DNA from: Actinomycetes bacterium
GTDB taxonomy: Bacteria; Actinomycetota; Acidimicrobiia; Acidimicrobiales; Poriferisodalaceae
Length of the DNA stretch: 62,821 nt
Reading direction: 5' to 3'
Assembly: GCA_024228575.1 (NCBI GenBank)
Contig: JAAETH010000798.1
Location: forward strand, 1 to 62,821
Each line of letters begins with the position of its first letter. The first letter of the stretch is position 1. Shown in pieces: positions 54,804 through 62,821 of this stretch. The translations under genes were made by a program, and so were the position numbers. The notes beneath the pieces were generated by a model that saw only the letters and a program-made list of their open reading frames with translations, searched no databases and had not been told where the DNA came from.

Positions 54804-55603
54804 CAGTGCCACTCGACGTACTTGTCGAATTCGGGGGGACGCTTCTCGGCAAACGCGTTGGCACCTTCCATCCCCTCGGCCGAGGGGGCGAACAGATCGA
54901 GCGACGACATGGCCATGTGGGTCAGGCCGACCATGTGGTCGCTGTCGGCGTTGAACGAGTTCTTCAGGACCTTGATGGCGGTGGGGCTGAGAACCTTGAC
55001 CTCCTCAGCCCACGACTTGGCCTCATCCATCAGATCATCGGGAGCGACGACCTTGTTCACCAAACCCATGTCGAGTGCTTCGTCTGCTGAGTACTGCCGG
55101 CACCAGAACCAGATCTCTCGAGCCTTCTTCTCGCCGACGACCCTGGCCAGGAACGCAGAGCCGAACCCTGCATCGAACGAACCAACACGCGGTCCAGCCT
55201 GACCAAATCGGGCGGTGGAACTTGCGATCGACACGTCGCAGATGACGTGCAACACGTGACCTCCGCCCACGGCCACTCCATTCACCGCAGCGATGACCGG
55301 CTTGGGGATCTCACGGATCAGCTTCTGAAGGTAGACAATCTCGAACAGGCCATTCTTGGTCGGCCCATAGTCTCCGGTTTCGGCCCGCTGCTTCACGTCA
55401 CCGCCAGAACAAAACGCCCTTTCGCCCGCACCCGTGAGAATGACAGACCGAACCGATGTGTCGACCCACGCCATCTTGAAGGCTTCGATCATCTCTTCGA
55501 CCGTTTGACCCCGAAACGCGTTGAAGCGATCCGGACGGTTGATGGTGATGATCGCTGCCGCTGAATCATCGACTTCGTAGGTGATGTCGCCGAAATCGGT
55601 CAT
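54803..55603 (-). CDS. menB: 1,4-dihydroxy-2-naphthoyl-CoA synthase-like crotonase
   Basis: The 266-residue crotonase has SGGDVKQR and the diagnostic GPRVGSFDAGFGSAFLARVVG, KKAREIWFWCRQY and the FAEKRPPEFDKY end of MenB. It would close the naphthoate ring in menaquinone synthesis. Related BadI-type hydrolases look similar, and no other men gene is in the window, so the assignment is likely, not certain. It is divergent from the crotonase at 55683. Confidence 0.85.
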   Translation of the reverse strand: MTDFGDITYEVDDSAAAIITINRPDRFNAFRGQTVEEMIEAFKMAWVDTSVRSVILTGAGERAFCSGGDVKQRAETGDYGPTKNGLFEIVYLQKLIREIPKPVIAAVNGVAVGGGHVLHVICDVSIASSTARFGQAGPRVGSFDAGFGSAFLARVVGEKKAREIWFWCRQYSADEALDMGLVNKVVAPDDLMDEAKSWAEEVKVLSPTAIKVLKNSFNADSDHMVGLTHMAMSSLDLFAPSAEGMEGANAFAEKRPPEFDKYVEWH

Positions 55604-55682
55604 GTGTGCTCCCTTGTCGACTGGCGTCGTGTTTGTTCATCGGTCAATCTAGGCCCTCCCGGGGTAGGCGAAGGGCAAGGGC

Positions 55683-56423
55683 ATGACAACCGACGACTTG
55701 GTCCAACGAGCAGACGAGGGCAGTGTCACAACCCTCACCCTCAACCGACCCGAGAAGCTCAATGCTCTGACACCTGGGGTATTCGTCGCCCTGAGAGATC
55801 ATCTCGATGACATCGCAGCTGACAGGAGCGTCGGCTGTGTGGTGCTGGTTGGTTCGGGACGATCCTTTTGTGCAGGACACGACCTCGATGCGATCGCCAC
55901 CGGTGAACGTGCGCCCTCAAGACACTTCGAATCGCAGACGATCGAGGTGCTCGAGAGCCTGACCAAACCCACCGTCGCTCGAATACACGGTCACTGTTAC
56001 ACCGGCGGCCTCGAACTGGCACTCGGGTGCGATCTACTTGTGGCGACCGATACAGCCACACTCGGCGACACCCATGGCCAGTGGGGTCTGGTGCCGGTGT
56101 GGGGTATGTCGGTGAGGTTGCCCGAGAGGGTCGGGATCTCCATGGCAAAGGAGCTGATGTTCACGAGCCGACGTATCGATGGGGTCGAGGCTCAGCGGAT
56201 CGGACTGGTCGACCATTGCGTGCCCGAAGCCGAGATCGACGGATTCATCTCGTCGCTGACCGGCGAGATCACCACCAACTCGTGGGGGACCAACCGCATC
56301 GTCAAACAGCTGCTCGCCGACCGTCAGCAAAGGACCCGCACCGATGCTCTCGGCCACGAGCGGGTGCGTCCACACGGGATGCCAGAGGACAACGCAGAGC
56401 GCATGCGCGCCGGTGGGCGCTGA
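55683..56423 (+). CDS. Enoyl-CoA hydratase/isomerase family protein
   Basis: The 246-residue crotonase has RPEKLNALTP, the oxyanion AGHDLDAI and HCYTGGLELALGCDLLVA. Of the two catalytic Glu of hydratases only GLEL is present; the second position reads GQWGLVP, so an isomerase or other reaction is possible. The gene stands alone, divergent from menB. Confidence 0.87.
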   Translation: MTTDDLVQRADEGSVTTLTLNRPEKLNALTPGVFVALRDHLDDIAADRSVGCVVLVGSGRSFCAGHDLDAIATGERAPSRHFESQTIEVLESLTKPTVARIHGHCYTGGLELALGCDLLVATDTATLGDTHGQWGLVPVWGMSVRLPERVGISMAKELMFTSRRIDGVEAQRIGLVDHCVPEAEIDGFISSLTGEITTNSWGTNRIVKQLLADRQQRTRTDALGHERVRPHGMPEDNAERMRAGGR

Positions 56424-56432
56424 CAGGGTCGG

Positions 56433-57626
56433 TCACGGCTGCTGGGGAAGACCCGGACGATCTCGAAGAGCCGTTGTCCAGACAGGCGCGGCCAGAGCCA
56501 TCCCGAATGCCGTCATGACGATCATCACGGCCGCAGTGACGCCGTAGGCGGCGGCACGCCCTGAGGTTCCATAGAGTGCTCCAGCCCCCGCGGCCATCGC
56601 TCCCGCTGCCAGCGCCTGGCCGGCGCCGAGCACCCCCTGAGCTCCGGCCTGCCTCTCGGGTGGAACCGTCATCGCCACTGCGATGCCGCTCGTTGCGAGC
56701 GTCAACCCATCGACCGTCGCGTGCAGCATTGCGACGGTGAAGATCCAGCCACCCGAGGGCAACAGGCCGTAGGTAGCCATGGCGACGGCTGCAGAAACCA
56801 GGCCGGCGGCCGCCAACCTGAAGGGGCCGGTCTTCTGGGCCAACCGTCCGCCGAAGGGACCGAGGATCACGAGCGGCAAAGAAAAAAGAGTGATACCGAG
56901 ATTGGCCAACCACGAGGGTGTCCCCAAGTCCGAATGGACGACGTCCCACAATGCGTCGAACGCGCCGATCATCAAGAAGACCGTCGAACCAAGTACCACG
57001 GCTCCAGCGAAGGGCCTGATGCTCAAGAGGTCGGTGGCGAAGCGCCGAGCGCTGGTCTCCTCGGTCTCAGCGACGCGAGTCCCCATGGTCAGGGGCACCA
57101 TGAACAACGAGGCGGCCACGATCACGAGGAACGGTGCCGCCAGCCCAAAGGGCCCGACGAGTATCGCCGAAAGGGCGGGGCCAAATCCGAAGCCGAAGAC
57201 GTTCGCCGACATCAGGCGGCCTAGGTTCTGACCCAGATTGTCTGGGTCGGCGAGCACGACGACGCGCCGAATTGCCGGGCTTGCGGCTCCAACGGCGAGC
57301 CCCGACACAACCCTGCCGGTGACGATGAGTGTCAGGTTGGATCCGATGCCCATCAGCAATAGGCCCACTGCGTTCACCAACACGCCGATCAAGATGACCG
57401 CCCGGGCGTGGCCACGATCTGCGATCGGGGCAATCAACATCTGGGAAACAAATCCGGCCAGGAATCCGATTCCGATGATCCAACCGATCGAAGTGTCGCT
57501 GATGCCGTAGGCATCGCGGAAATCGGCGACCACGGTGAACAACACCCCATAACCCGCGGAAAGGCAGGCGCCGAGCGCGCTGTAGCTGATCATCAGCCTG
57601 CGAATCGATGGTCCCGAGTCAGACAC
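56433..57626 (-). CDS. MFS transporter
   Basis: The 397-residue protein has 12 membrane helices and the MFS loop APIADRGHARAVILIG after helix 2 and GRVVSGLAVGAASPAIRR after helix 4. No substrate can be assigned. It lies convergent with the crotonase gene and 18 bases after the rhodanese gene stop on the same strand. Confidence 0.88.
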   Translation of the reverse strand: MSDSGPSIRRLMISYSALGACLSAGYGVLFTVVADFRDAYGISDTSIGWIIGIGFLAGFVSQMLIAPIADRGHARAVILIGVLVNAVGLLLMGIGSNLTLIVTGRVVSGLAVGAASPAIRRVVVLADPDNLGQNLGRLMSANVFGFGFGPALSAILVGPFGLAAPFLVIVAASLFMVPLTMGTRVAETEETSARRFATDLLSIRPFAGAVVLGSTVFLMIGAFDALWDVVHSDLGTPSWLANLGITLFSLPLVILGPFGGRLAQKTGPFRLAAAGLVSAAVAMATYGLLPSGGWIFTVAMLHATVDGLTLATSGIAVAMTVPPERQAGAQGVLGAGQALAAGAMAAGAGALYGTSGRAAAYGVTAAVMIVMTAFGMALAAPVWTTALRDRPGLPQQP

Positions 57627-57644
57627 CTCGCAGAGAGTACGGAC

Positions 57645-58118
57645 TCAACCGCCGCTGACCAGCGCCTGGCCTGAATTTGCCCACGCCACGATGCCGCCGT
57701 CGACCTCGGCAACATCGGTGAAGCCGAGATCGGCCATCAACGACGTGGCCTGTCCGCTGCGATTGCCGGACCGGCAATAGACCACGTATGGCACATCCTT
57801 GTCGAGTTCGGCGAGCTGGTCGGCGAAGTCGTCCCGATAGAAGTCGATCATGGTGGCGCCGTCGATGTGCCCAGATGTGAACTCATCTGCGGTCCGAACG
57901 TCGAGGATCACCAAACCTGTTGGAGGATCCGCCAACAACGTCGTTGCCTCGGATGGCGAGACAAGCCGAATCGAAGTCTCTGCAGCGGCCTGCAAGGCAG
58001 AATCGGTATCGGCTGAGGTCGAGCCATCAGAAGAACATGCCGAGCCCCCGAGAGCGACGAGAAGAAGGGCTGCCATCACCAGCCGGCGCAGGCGGGAACT
58101 CGTCCTGGTTGTCAACAT
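57645..58118 (-). CDS. Secreted rhodanese-domain lipoprotein
   Basis: The product of about 157 residues has a lipoprotein signal with lipobox GGSAC and a single rhodanese domain with active-site loop CRSGNRSG. It would act in sulfur-transfer chemistry outside the membrane. An ATG at 58130 is an alternative start. It is divergent from the SulP gene with 56 bases between. Confidence 0.88.
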   Translation of the reverse strand: MLTTRTSSRLRRLVMAALLLVALGGSACSSDGSTSADTDSALQAAAETSIRLVSPSEATTLLADPPTGLVILDVRTADEFTSGHIDGATMIDFYRDDFADQLAELDKDVPYVVYCRSGNRSGQATSLMADLGFTDVAEVDGGIVAWANSGQALVSGG

Positions 58119-58174
58119 GGCGATGATCATACAGGTATTGAAGAACAGTCCGAATGTACGTATGTTTGGTCATT

Positions 58175-59941
58175 ATGCCCACATTGAGCAGAGCCCTCCC
58201 AGCGACAAGGTGGATCTCAACATACGACCGCTCCGATCTGCGGCCCGATCTCGCGGCCGGTGTCACGGTCGCAGCGATGCTCGTACCCCAGGCCATGGCA
58301 TATGCACTCCTCGCAGGCCTGCCACCCGAAGTCGGCCTGTACGCCGCGACCATTCCGGTCATCATCTACGCATTGCTCGGCACATCCAGGCAGCTTGCCG
58401 TCGGCCCTGTGGCGATCGTTTCGCTTCTCACGGCTTCAGCCCTCGGATCTCTCGTCGAGGAGGGATCGGCCGACTACGTCGAGGCGGCCGCCCTGCTGGC
58501 CTTGATGGTCGGCATCATCCACATCGTCCTGGGAGTGGGCCGTCTCGGGTATGTCGTCAACTTCTTGTCGCACTCGGTGCTCGTCGGATTCACCGCTGCG
58601 GCTGCGATCATCATCGGCTTCTCACAGGCCAAACACCTGCTCGGCATCTCGATCGATCGCAAGGAACACCTCTACGAAACGATCGATGAGGTGATGGGCA
58701 ACATCGGCAACACCGATGGGACAACCCTCGGCATCGGGCTTGTTTCGCTCGCTGTCCTGTGGACCATCAAACGTTTCGCGCCGAAGGCTCCCGGCGCCCT
58801 GGTGGTCGTCGTGTTCTCCATCGTTGTCGTGAAACTGTTCGAGCTCGAGTCGCGCGGCGTGAGGGTCGTGGGCGACATCCCAGCCAGCCTTCCCAGCCTC
58901 GGTCTGCCCGAGTTCGACGGTTCTCTGGTCGGCAACCTCCTCGCGACCGCCTTCGTCATGACGATGGTCGGCTTCATGGAGTCGATCGCCGTCGCCAAGG
59001 TGTACGCCAGGCGCAACCGCTACGAGATCGAGCCGAACAACGAGCTGATCGGTCTGGGTGCCGCCAACGTCGCAGCTGGCGTGTTCGGTGGGTATCCGGT
59101 GACGGGTGGGTTCTCCCGCACGGCGGTGAATGCGACCGCCGGTGCCCGAACACCACTGGCATCGCTCATCACGGCCGGCATCGTGCTGGTCACCGTGGCC
59201 ATGTTCACGCCACTGCTTGAGTCCCTGCCCAAAGCGGCTCTCGGAGCCATCATCGTCATGGCGGTCATGGGCCTCATCGACATCGCCGAGATGCGCCACA
59301 TCGCCAGGGTCAAACCTTCGGACCTCATCGGCCTCGGTGTGGCATTCGTCGCGACACTGATGCTCGGCATCGAGCTGGGAATCGGAGTCGCCATCCTCGC
59401 ATCGATGCTGGTCGTGTTCGTTCGCATGTCGATGCCACACAGCGCCGTGGTCGGTCACGTCGGTGGCACGACGAGTTATCGCAACGTGGACCGTTTCCCC
59501 GAAACCGAGACGATCCCCGGAATCGACATCGTTCGTGTCGACGCGGCCTTGTCATTCGTGAATGCCACCCAGGTCAGGAGGCTGCTTCGCTGCCGCGCCG
59601 AGATGTTGACGATCGAGCCGAAAGCCCTGGTGCTCGACTCCTCGGGGATCAACGACATAGACGCAACCGGCGCCGCGATGCTCGATGAGGTCATTGAGGA
59701 GGTCGAGGCGCTCGGTGTGTCGGTGCACCTCGCCGATGTGAAGGGGCCAGTGCGCGATGTCCTTCATCGGTCGGGTATCTGGGCCGAGCTCGGCGATCGG
59801 GTTCACACAAACACCCACGAAGCAATTCGGGCCATCACCGCAGGGGTCACGATCCGGCCCGACCAGAGGACGCTCGGAATCGACGAGAGGGCAGCGCCAT
59901 GTGCCCTGACCGAAGCGAGTGCCGATGACCCAGTCGACTGA
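58175..59941 (+). CDS. SulP-family anion transporter with STAS domain
   Basis: The 588-residue protein has the SulP signature region (PDLAAGVTVAAMLVPQAMAYA, then AGLPPEVGLYAA), about 11 helices and a C-terminal STAS domain (VLDSSGINDIDATGAAML). It imports sulfate, bicarbonate or other anions. ATG 58154 would add seven residues. No Shine-Dalgarno sequence is visible at either start, so the transcript may be leaderless. Confidence 0.92.
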   Translation: MPTLSRALPATRWISTYDRSDLRPDLAAGVTVAAMLVPQAMAYALLAGLPPEVGLYAATIPVIIYALLGTSRQLAVGPVAIVSLLTASALGSLVEEGSADYVEAAALLALMVGIIHIVLGVGRLGYVVNFLSHSVLVGFTAAAAIIIGFSQAKHLLGISIDRKEHLYETIDEVMGNIGNTDGTTLGIGLVSLAVLWTIKRFAPKAPGALVVVVFSIVVVKLFELESRGVRVVGDIPASLPSLGLPEFDGSLVGNLLATAFVMTMVGFMESIAVAKVYARRNRYEIEPNNELIGLGAANVAAGVFGGYPVTGGFSRTAVNATAGARTPLASLITAGIVLVTVAMFTPLLESLPKAALGAIIVMAVMGLIDIAEMRHIARVKPSDLIGLGVAFVATLMLGIELGIGVAILASMLVVFVRMSMPHSAVVGHVGGTTSYRNVDRFPETETIPGIDIVRVDAALSFVNATQVRRLLRCRAEMLTIEPKALVLDSSGINDIDATGAAMLDEVIEEVEALGVSVHLADVKGPVRDVLHRSGIWAELGDRVHTNTHEAIRAITAGVTIRPDQRTLGIDERAAPCALTEASADDPVD

Positions 59942-60017
59942 CGTGACCGAACCAACCTCGAGAAGCCCACCGACATCCAACTACTGAGGACAACACCCGA
60001 AGGCGTAGGCTCGGGCC

Positions 60018-60815
60018 ATGTCAACAACCTCAACCTCCGACGGAGTTTCCATCTCGTTCGAGGTTCACGGTGAAGCCGCCGGGCCCCCCGTGATTCTCGT
60101 CCACGGCATCACCGAGAGCTCCAACACATGGAGGCCGGTGACAGAACAGCTCGCCAAGACCCACCGGGTCGTGACCCTCGACCTTCGCGGTCACGGAAAC
60201 TCTGCCGACTCGACCAGGTACGACCTCGAAGCCATGGCGAACGATGTCATCGCTGTGGTCGGTGCTGTCGAAGCAGACAATCCCCACCTGGTCGGTCATT
60301 CACTCGGCGGCGCCGTCGTCAGCGCTGTCGGAGCCGCAATTCCGGTGAGATCGGTCGTCAACGTCGATCAGTCACTTCAACTCGGATCGTTCAAGGACCT
60401 GCTGATGCCGGTCGAGCCAATGTTGCGCGACGCGTCCATGTTCCCGGCCGTCATCGACGGCCTTTTCTCCCAAATGGCGGGCGAGATGATCTCACCCGAA
60501 ACCTCCAGCGAACTCAACAAGAGCCGCCGGGCGAGCCAGGAAGTCGTCCTGGGGGTATGGGAGCTCATCTTCACGATGTCGGCCGAGGAGATCGACGCGG
60601 TTGTCGCGGGAGCCCTCGCCGGATACTCGGGCCGCTCGGTCAACTACCTCTCGTTGTTCGGCATCGATCCTGGCGATGAATACGCAGCCTGGCTCCGCAA
60701 CCACATCGACGGCGCCGTCGTCGAGTTGTGGCCCGAGATGGGTCACTATCCACACCTTGTCGACCCCGGCCGATTCATCGAACGGCTCGAGCGGTTCTGG
60801 AGCACCGGCTCCTAG
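60018..60815 (+). CDS. Alpha/beta hydrolase
   Basis: The 265-residue product has the oxyanion motif VHGITESS, the nucleophile elbow GHSLGG and a C-terminal His in EMGHYPHL. General esterase, lactonase or dehalogenase-like; substrate unknown. It lies downstream of SulP by 76 bases. Confidence 0.88.
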   Translation: MSTTSTSDGVSISFEVHGEAAGPPVILVHGITESSNTWRPVTEQLAKTHRVVTLDLRGHGNSADSTRYDLEAMANDVIAVVGAVEADNPHLVGHSLGGAVVSAVGAAIPVRSVVNVDQSLQLGSFKDLLMPVEPMLRDASMFPAVIDGLFSQMAGEMISPETSSELNKSRRASQEVVLGVWELIFTMSAEEIDAVVAGALAGYSGRSVNYLSLFGIDPGDEYAAWLRNHIDGAVVELWPEMGHYPHLVDPGRFIERLERFWSTGS

Positions 60816-60939
60816 ACGCGAGGATGAGCTGCTGCTGGTCGGCTCCGCGGGCGAGACCCGATGCCCCGGCGAGAGAGGAACGCTCGTCGGCGTACAGCAG
60901 GTGAGGCCCGTCGACCCCCTGTGAGGATCGGAAACTCTG

Positions 60940-61472
60940 TCGTGCCTGGTCAGGCGACGGTTTTGGTATTTGTGGATGAGTCCGTCGCATCTGGTCGCTC
61001 GCAGCATGGTGGTGTTGGCTGGGACCGGTTCGGCGGAGCTGTCGACCGGAGCCCGGACCGGTGTCTTGAATACTTTCAAGCCCTCGGTCCTGAAGATCAC
61101 TTCGCGGATTCAAACGTGGGTGATGAACAGGACGTAGTAGCGGTGGAGGAACGCGGTGTCGACGGTGAGGAAGTCGCACGCTGCAGCGGCTTGGGAGTGC
61201 AGGAACGCGGTCCAAGTCGTACGGGATCGGCCAGGTGTGGGGTCGATGTTGTTGTCTTGCAGGATCTGGTGCACGGTGGTTGGGGCGGTGGTGTGGCCAA
61301 GGCCGACGCGGTGGCGGGGAGGGTGTGTCCAATGGCGGGCGATCCGGCGGCGGTGCCGGCGTAACACGGTGAGCTGGTCGCCTGGTACGACGATCTCGAG
61401 ATCTTTCGAACGTCCGCGGCGCACGGCCAGACGTGCCATCAAGGCCAGGAATCGGTGGAAGATGCGAAACAC
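60940..61472 (-). pseudogene. Decayed transposase/integrase (rve type) with internal deletions
   Basis: A frame from 61472 keeps recognisable blocks of an actinobacterial integrase in order: FLALMARLAVRRGRSKDLEI, then RRRIARHWTHPPR, VHQILQDNNIDPTP, QAAAACDFLTVDTAFLHRYYVLFI, a TGA near 61110, then IFRTEGLKVFKTPVRAP and the C-terminal RCDGLIHKYQNR. Blocks are joined by in-frame deletions that remove the intervening family sequence, including most of the catalytic core. The element is non-functional. Confidence 0.8.
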
Positions 61473-61588
61473 GAATACCCGGGATGGCGGTATCGCGCCT
61501 GGTCAGCGGCACGCGCTCCTCAACGATCCACACACGCTCACGACCGGATACTCGTCCCCCACAGGAGAACTTGCCTGAGGAGATCACC

Positions 61589-61680
61589 ATGTCAATGGAA
61601 ACTGACGCAGTGGGCGGGGCCATCGGAGAACTGTTGCAGTTCCATGAGACCCATGGTTACTGCGATGAAGGATCGAGAGC
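61589..61680 (+). pseudogene. 5' remnant of a short gene with strong ribosome-binding site
   Basis: An ATG at 61589 has GAGGAGATCACC just before it and encodes MSMETDAVGGAIGELLQFHE and a few more residues ending in HGYCDE. The frame continues antisense to vapC and loses bias, so I read it as the first 25-30 codons of a truncated gene. Family not recognised. Confidence 0.4.
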
Positions 61681-62073
61681 TGCGATGTGTACCCGCGTTG
61701 CGACGGAGGCGAGGCGACCCAGATCGTCGGTGTCGCATGTGGCGATGACGGCTCCGCCCCGCAGGTCGGCGTCGGCGATCAGAAAGGCATCGATCGCCAT
61801 CTCCGATCCGGCACCGATAGCGCCGAGCAACTGACCGGCTCGCACGCCGACGCGGCTGTCGACGGGATGCACCTCGACCCGTTCTCGTCGCAGACCTGCG
61901 AACACGCCTGCGTCAGCCGGCCGGCCACGGACCACCTCGGCGAGGACGGCCGCGACCGTCGCGATCGGCAGCTCTCGAGAGCGCATCTCTATCGCTAGTG
62001 CCCGAACCCGATCCCGTCGATGATCCGGACCATGGGCAACCGCCGAGATCGCTTCGCTGTCGAGCAGTAGCAC
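61657..62073 (-). CDS. vapC: PIN-domain toxin (VapC-like)
   Basis: The 138-residue product has a PIN nuclease pattern: LLLDSEAIS at the start, AEVVRG, AIDAFLIADADL and CDTDDLGRL near the end, supplying the acidic residues. It would cleave RNA and arrest growth when freed. GTG start directly after the antitoxin TGA, without a gap. Confidence 0.88.
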   Translation of the reverse strand: MLLLDSEAISAVAHGPDHRRDRVRALAIEMRSRELPIATVAAVLAEVVRGRPADAGVFAGLRRERVEVHPVDSRVGVRAGQLLGAIGAGSEMAIDAFLIADADLRGGAVIATCDTDDLGRLASVATRVHIAALDPSSQ

Positions 62074-62337
62074 TCAACTCGCCTCGGCTGGTCGGCCACT
62101 GGATTCCCACTCGTCGACTATTTGTGCCGCCCATTCGAGTGTTTCTGGGGCGACTGGACCGTGCTCGGCCTCGAGCTCGGCCAACCATTGATCGACCGCT
62201 CGGAGGTGCCGTAGCTGCGACAGGTAGGCACTCACCGCATGATCGACCGTCGCCGACAAGCTCCGGGCGTCGACGACCGAGCGGAGTTCCTCGAGCTGAT
62301 TGGTGTTGAGCGTGAGAGTCACCTTCTCCTTTGGCAT
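62074..62337 (-). CDS. vapB: Ribbon-helix-helix antitoxin (VapB-like)
   Basis: The 87-residue product has an N-terminal ribbon (EKVTLTLNTNQLEELRSVVD) and helices, with an acidic C-terminal tail that would wrap the toxin. It precedes vapC on the same strand and would also repress their promoter. AT-rich DNA with TAGTAGTAATGG-type composition on the minus strand lies just upstream (62340-62375). Confidence 0.85.
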   Translation of the reverse strand: MPKEKVTLTLNTNQLEELRSVVDARSLSATVDHAVSAYLSQLRHLRAVDQWLAELEAEHGPVAPETLEWAAQIVDEWESSGRPAEAS

Positions 62338-62821
62338 GGTCGTATCGTAGTACGTTTACACCATTACTACTAGATTGATGTTCACGCAGCGATCAGATCG
62401 GCGGTCCACGGCGAGCGTGGATCCTGGGTTGGAGTCAGCCCTCCGACACCATAGAAACCCCTGGTCACGGTGGGTGCAGGACCTCCCAGGGGTGTCGTCT
62501 GCAAATGGACTTGCCAATGGCAGCGCAAGAGTTCGACGGACCCCGACGAGCGCTCTGGGCGTTCGACTCGAACATCGAAATCCAGCACCGAGCACGCACA
62601 GTGCTCTCGCCGCGTGCGCGGACGTGTGGTTGATCTCCGCGCATGGCCCACGTGCGAAACGGAGAAACCGCTACGGCGCCAGTCGGCTAGCTGCCCTACT
62701 GCAAGAAAGGCTGCCCAAACGGGGACCTTGGGCTTTCGAACCATCGCCCCTTCGGGCTACGTTCGAAAGCCTACTCAGACGGTGGGACAACCATAACGAA
62801 CGCCGCGGGCACGGACCCACC
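62338..62821. other. 484-bp right-end region without supported gene
   Basis: Open frames here (for example 62382-62744 on the minus strand) have poor codon bias and no family features. The first 40 bases are AT-rich and probably hold the vapBC promoter. The region also holds a nested palindrome at 62731-62771 and a GGTGGG/CCCACC pair at 62781-62786 and 62816-62821. Confidence 0.5.
62731..62771. repeat. Nested palindrome with 11-base arms
   Basis: GGCTTTCGAAC (62731-62741) and GTTCGAAAGCC (62761-62771) are perfect complements. Inside the loop GCCC-CTTC-GGGC (62746-62757) forms a second stem. It may be a REP-like hairpin, transcript end or recombination site; no second copy is in the window. 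Confidence 0.55.

Noticed and set aside
60940-61112. TGA in the integrase remnant as a second selenocysteine codon
   Set aside because: The surrounding gene has lost conserved blocks and the position is not a Cys in the family.
60775-61623. 282-codon Pro/Arg-rich minus-strand frame over the integrase remnant
   Set aside because: It is out of frame with the recognisable integrase blocks and is compositionally odd.
62731-62771. GTTCGAA in the palindrome as a tRNA T-loop
   Set aside because: The flanks do not form a T-stem and no D or anticodon arm is present on either strand.

Overview
The window looks like a chromosomal segment of a high-GC actinobacterium, most likely an acidimicrobiium-type lineage. 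This is an inference. It rests on strong G/C third-codon bias, frequent GTG starts, a secreted protein with GYWLVASDGG-type repeats, a UvrD2-like helicase with an HRDC tail, a glutamyl-Q tRNA(Asp) synthetase and a decayed actinobacterial integrase. There are no rRNA genes, no CRISPR array and no tRNA that I could recognise. About 55 protein genes are called; many are joined by 4-base ATGA or GTGA overlaps.

Layout. 1-5 kb: a truncated secreted repeat protein, arylamine N-acetyltransferase, thioredoxin reductase and a succinate-semialdehyde-type dehydrogenase. 5-12.5 kb: two separate O-acetylhomoserine sulfhydrylase-type genes, one coupled to an alpha/beta hydrolase, the other in an operon with a 3-hydroxyacyl-CoA dehydrogenase and a CoA-binding protein; a beta-helix lipoprotein lies between them. 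12.6-21 kb: a large surface protein with four DUF11-like repeats, a nitronate monooxygenase-like/CoA-transferase pair, and a membrane GGDEF-EAL protein. 21-26 kb: an MscS channel, then a divergent Lia/Psp-like envelope-stress module (PspC-toastrack protein and small membrane protein against a PspC histidine kinase and LuxR-type regulator) around four helically phased CCCTGA boxes. 26-30 kb: MFS and thioesterase genes, then a three-gene overlapping operon of a WXG-like helical protein, a DUF1023 hydrolase and a FrnE/DsbA-family oxidoreductase whose first active-site cysteine codon is TGA. 30-33 kb: an orphan molybdenum hydroxylase large subunit and an AhpD-like protein.

33.2-38.8 kb: a six-gene operon in which every junction overlaps by 4 bases: Ser/Thr kinase, flavoprotein, small membrane protein, TSUP permease, second kinase-like protein, FHA protein. 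38.9-54 kb: mostly housekeeping genes (acyltransferase, UvrD2-like helicase, M15 peptidase, AIM24-like, glutamine-synthetase-like, Maf, Dus, an unusual family-A DNA polymerase, GluQRS, MTHFS, SurE). 54-61 kb: a shikimate kinase-GNAT fusion, MenB, a crotonase, MFS, rhodanese lipoprotein, SulP and a hydrolase. 61-62.8 kb: an integrase remnant, a VapBC pair and non-coding DNA with a large nested palindrome.

The strongest candidates for something new are the apparent selenocysteine (UPWC) FrnE/DsbA protein coupled to WXG-like and DUF1023 partners, the fully coupled kinase-flavoprotein-TSUP-kinase-FHA operon, the AroK-GNAT fusion and the polymerase with roughly 150 extra residues between motif B and motif C. 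All functions are read from sequence; nothing was searched or computed.
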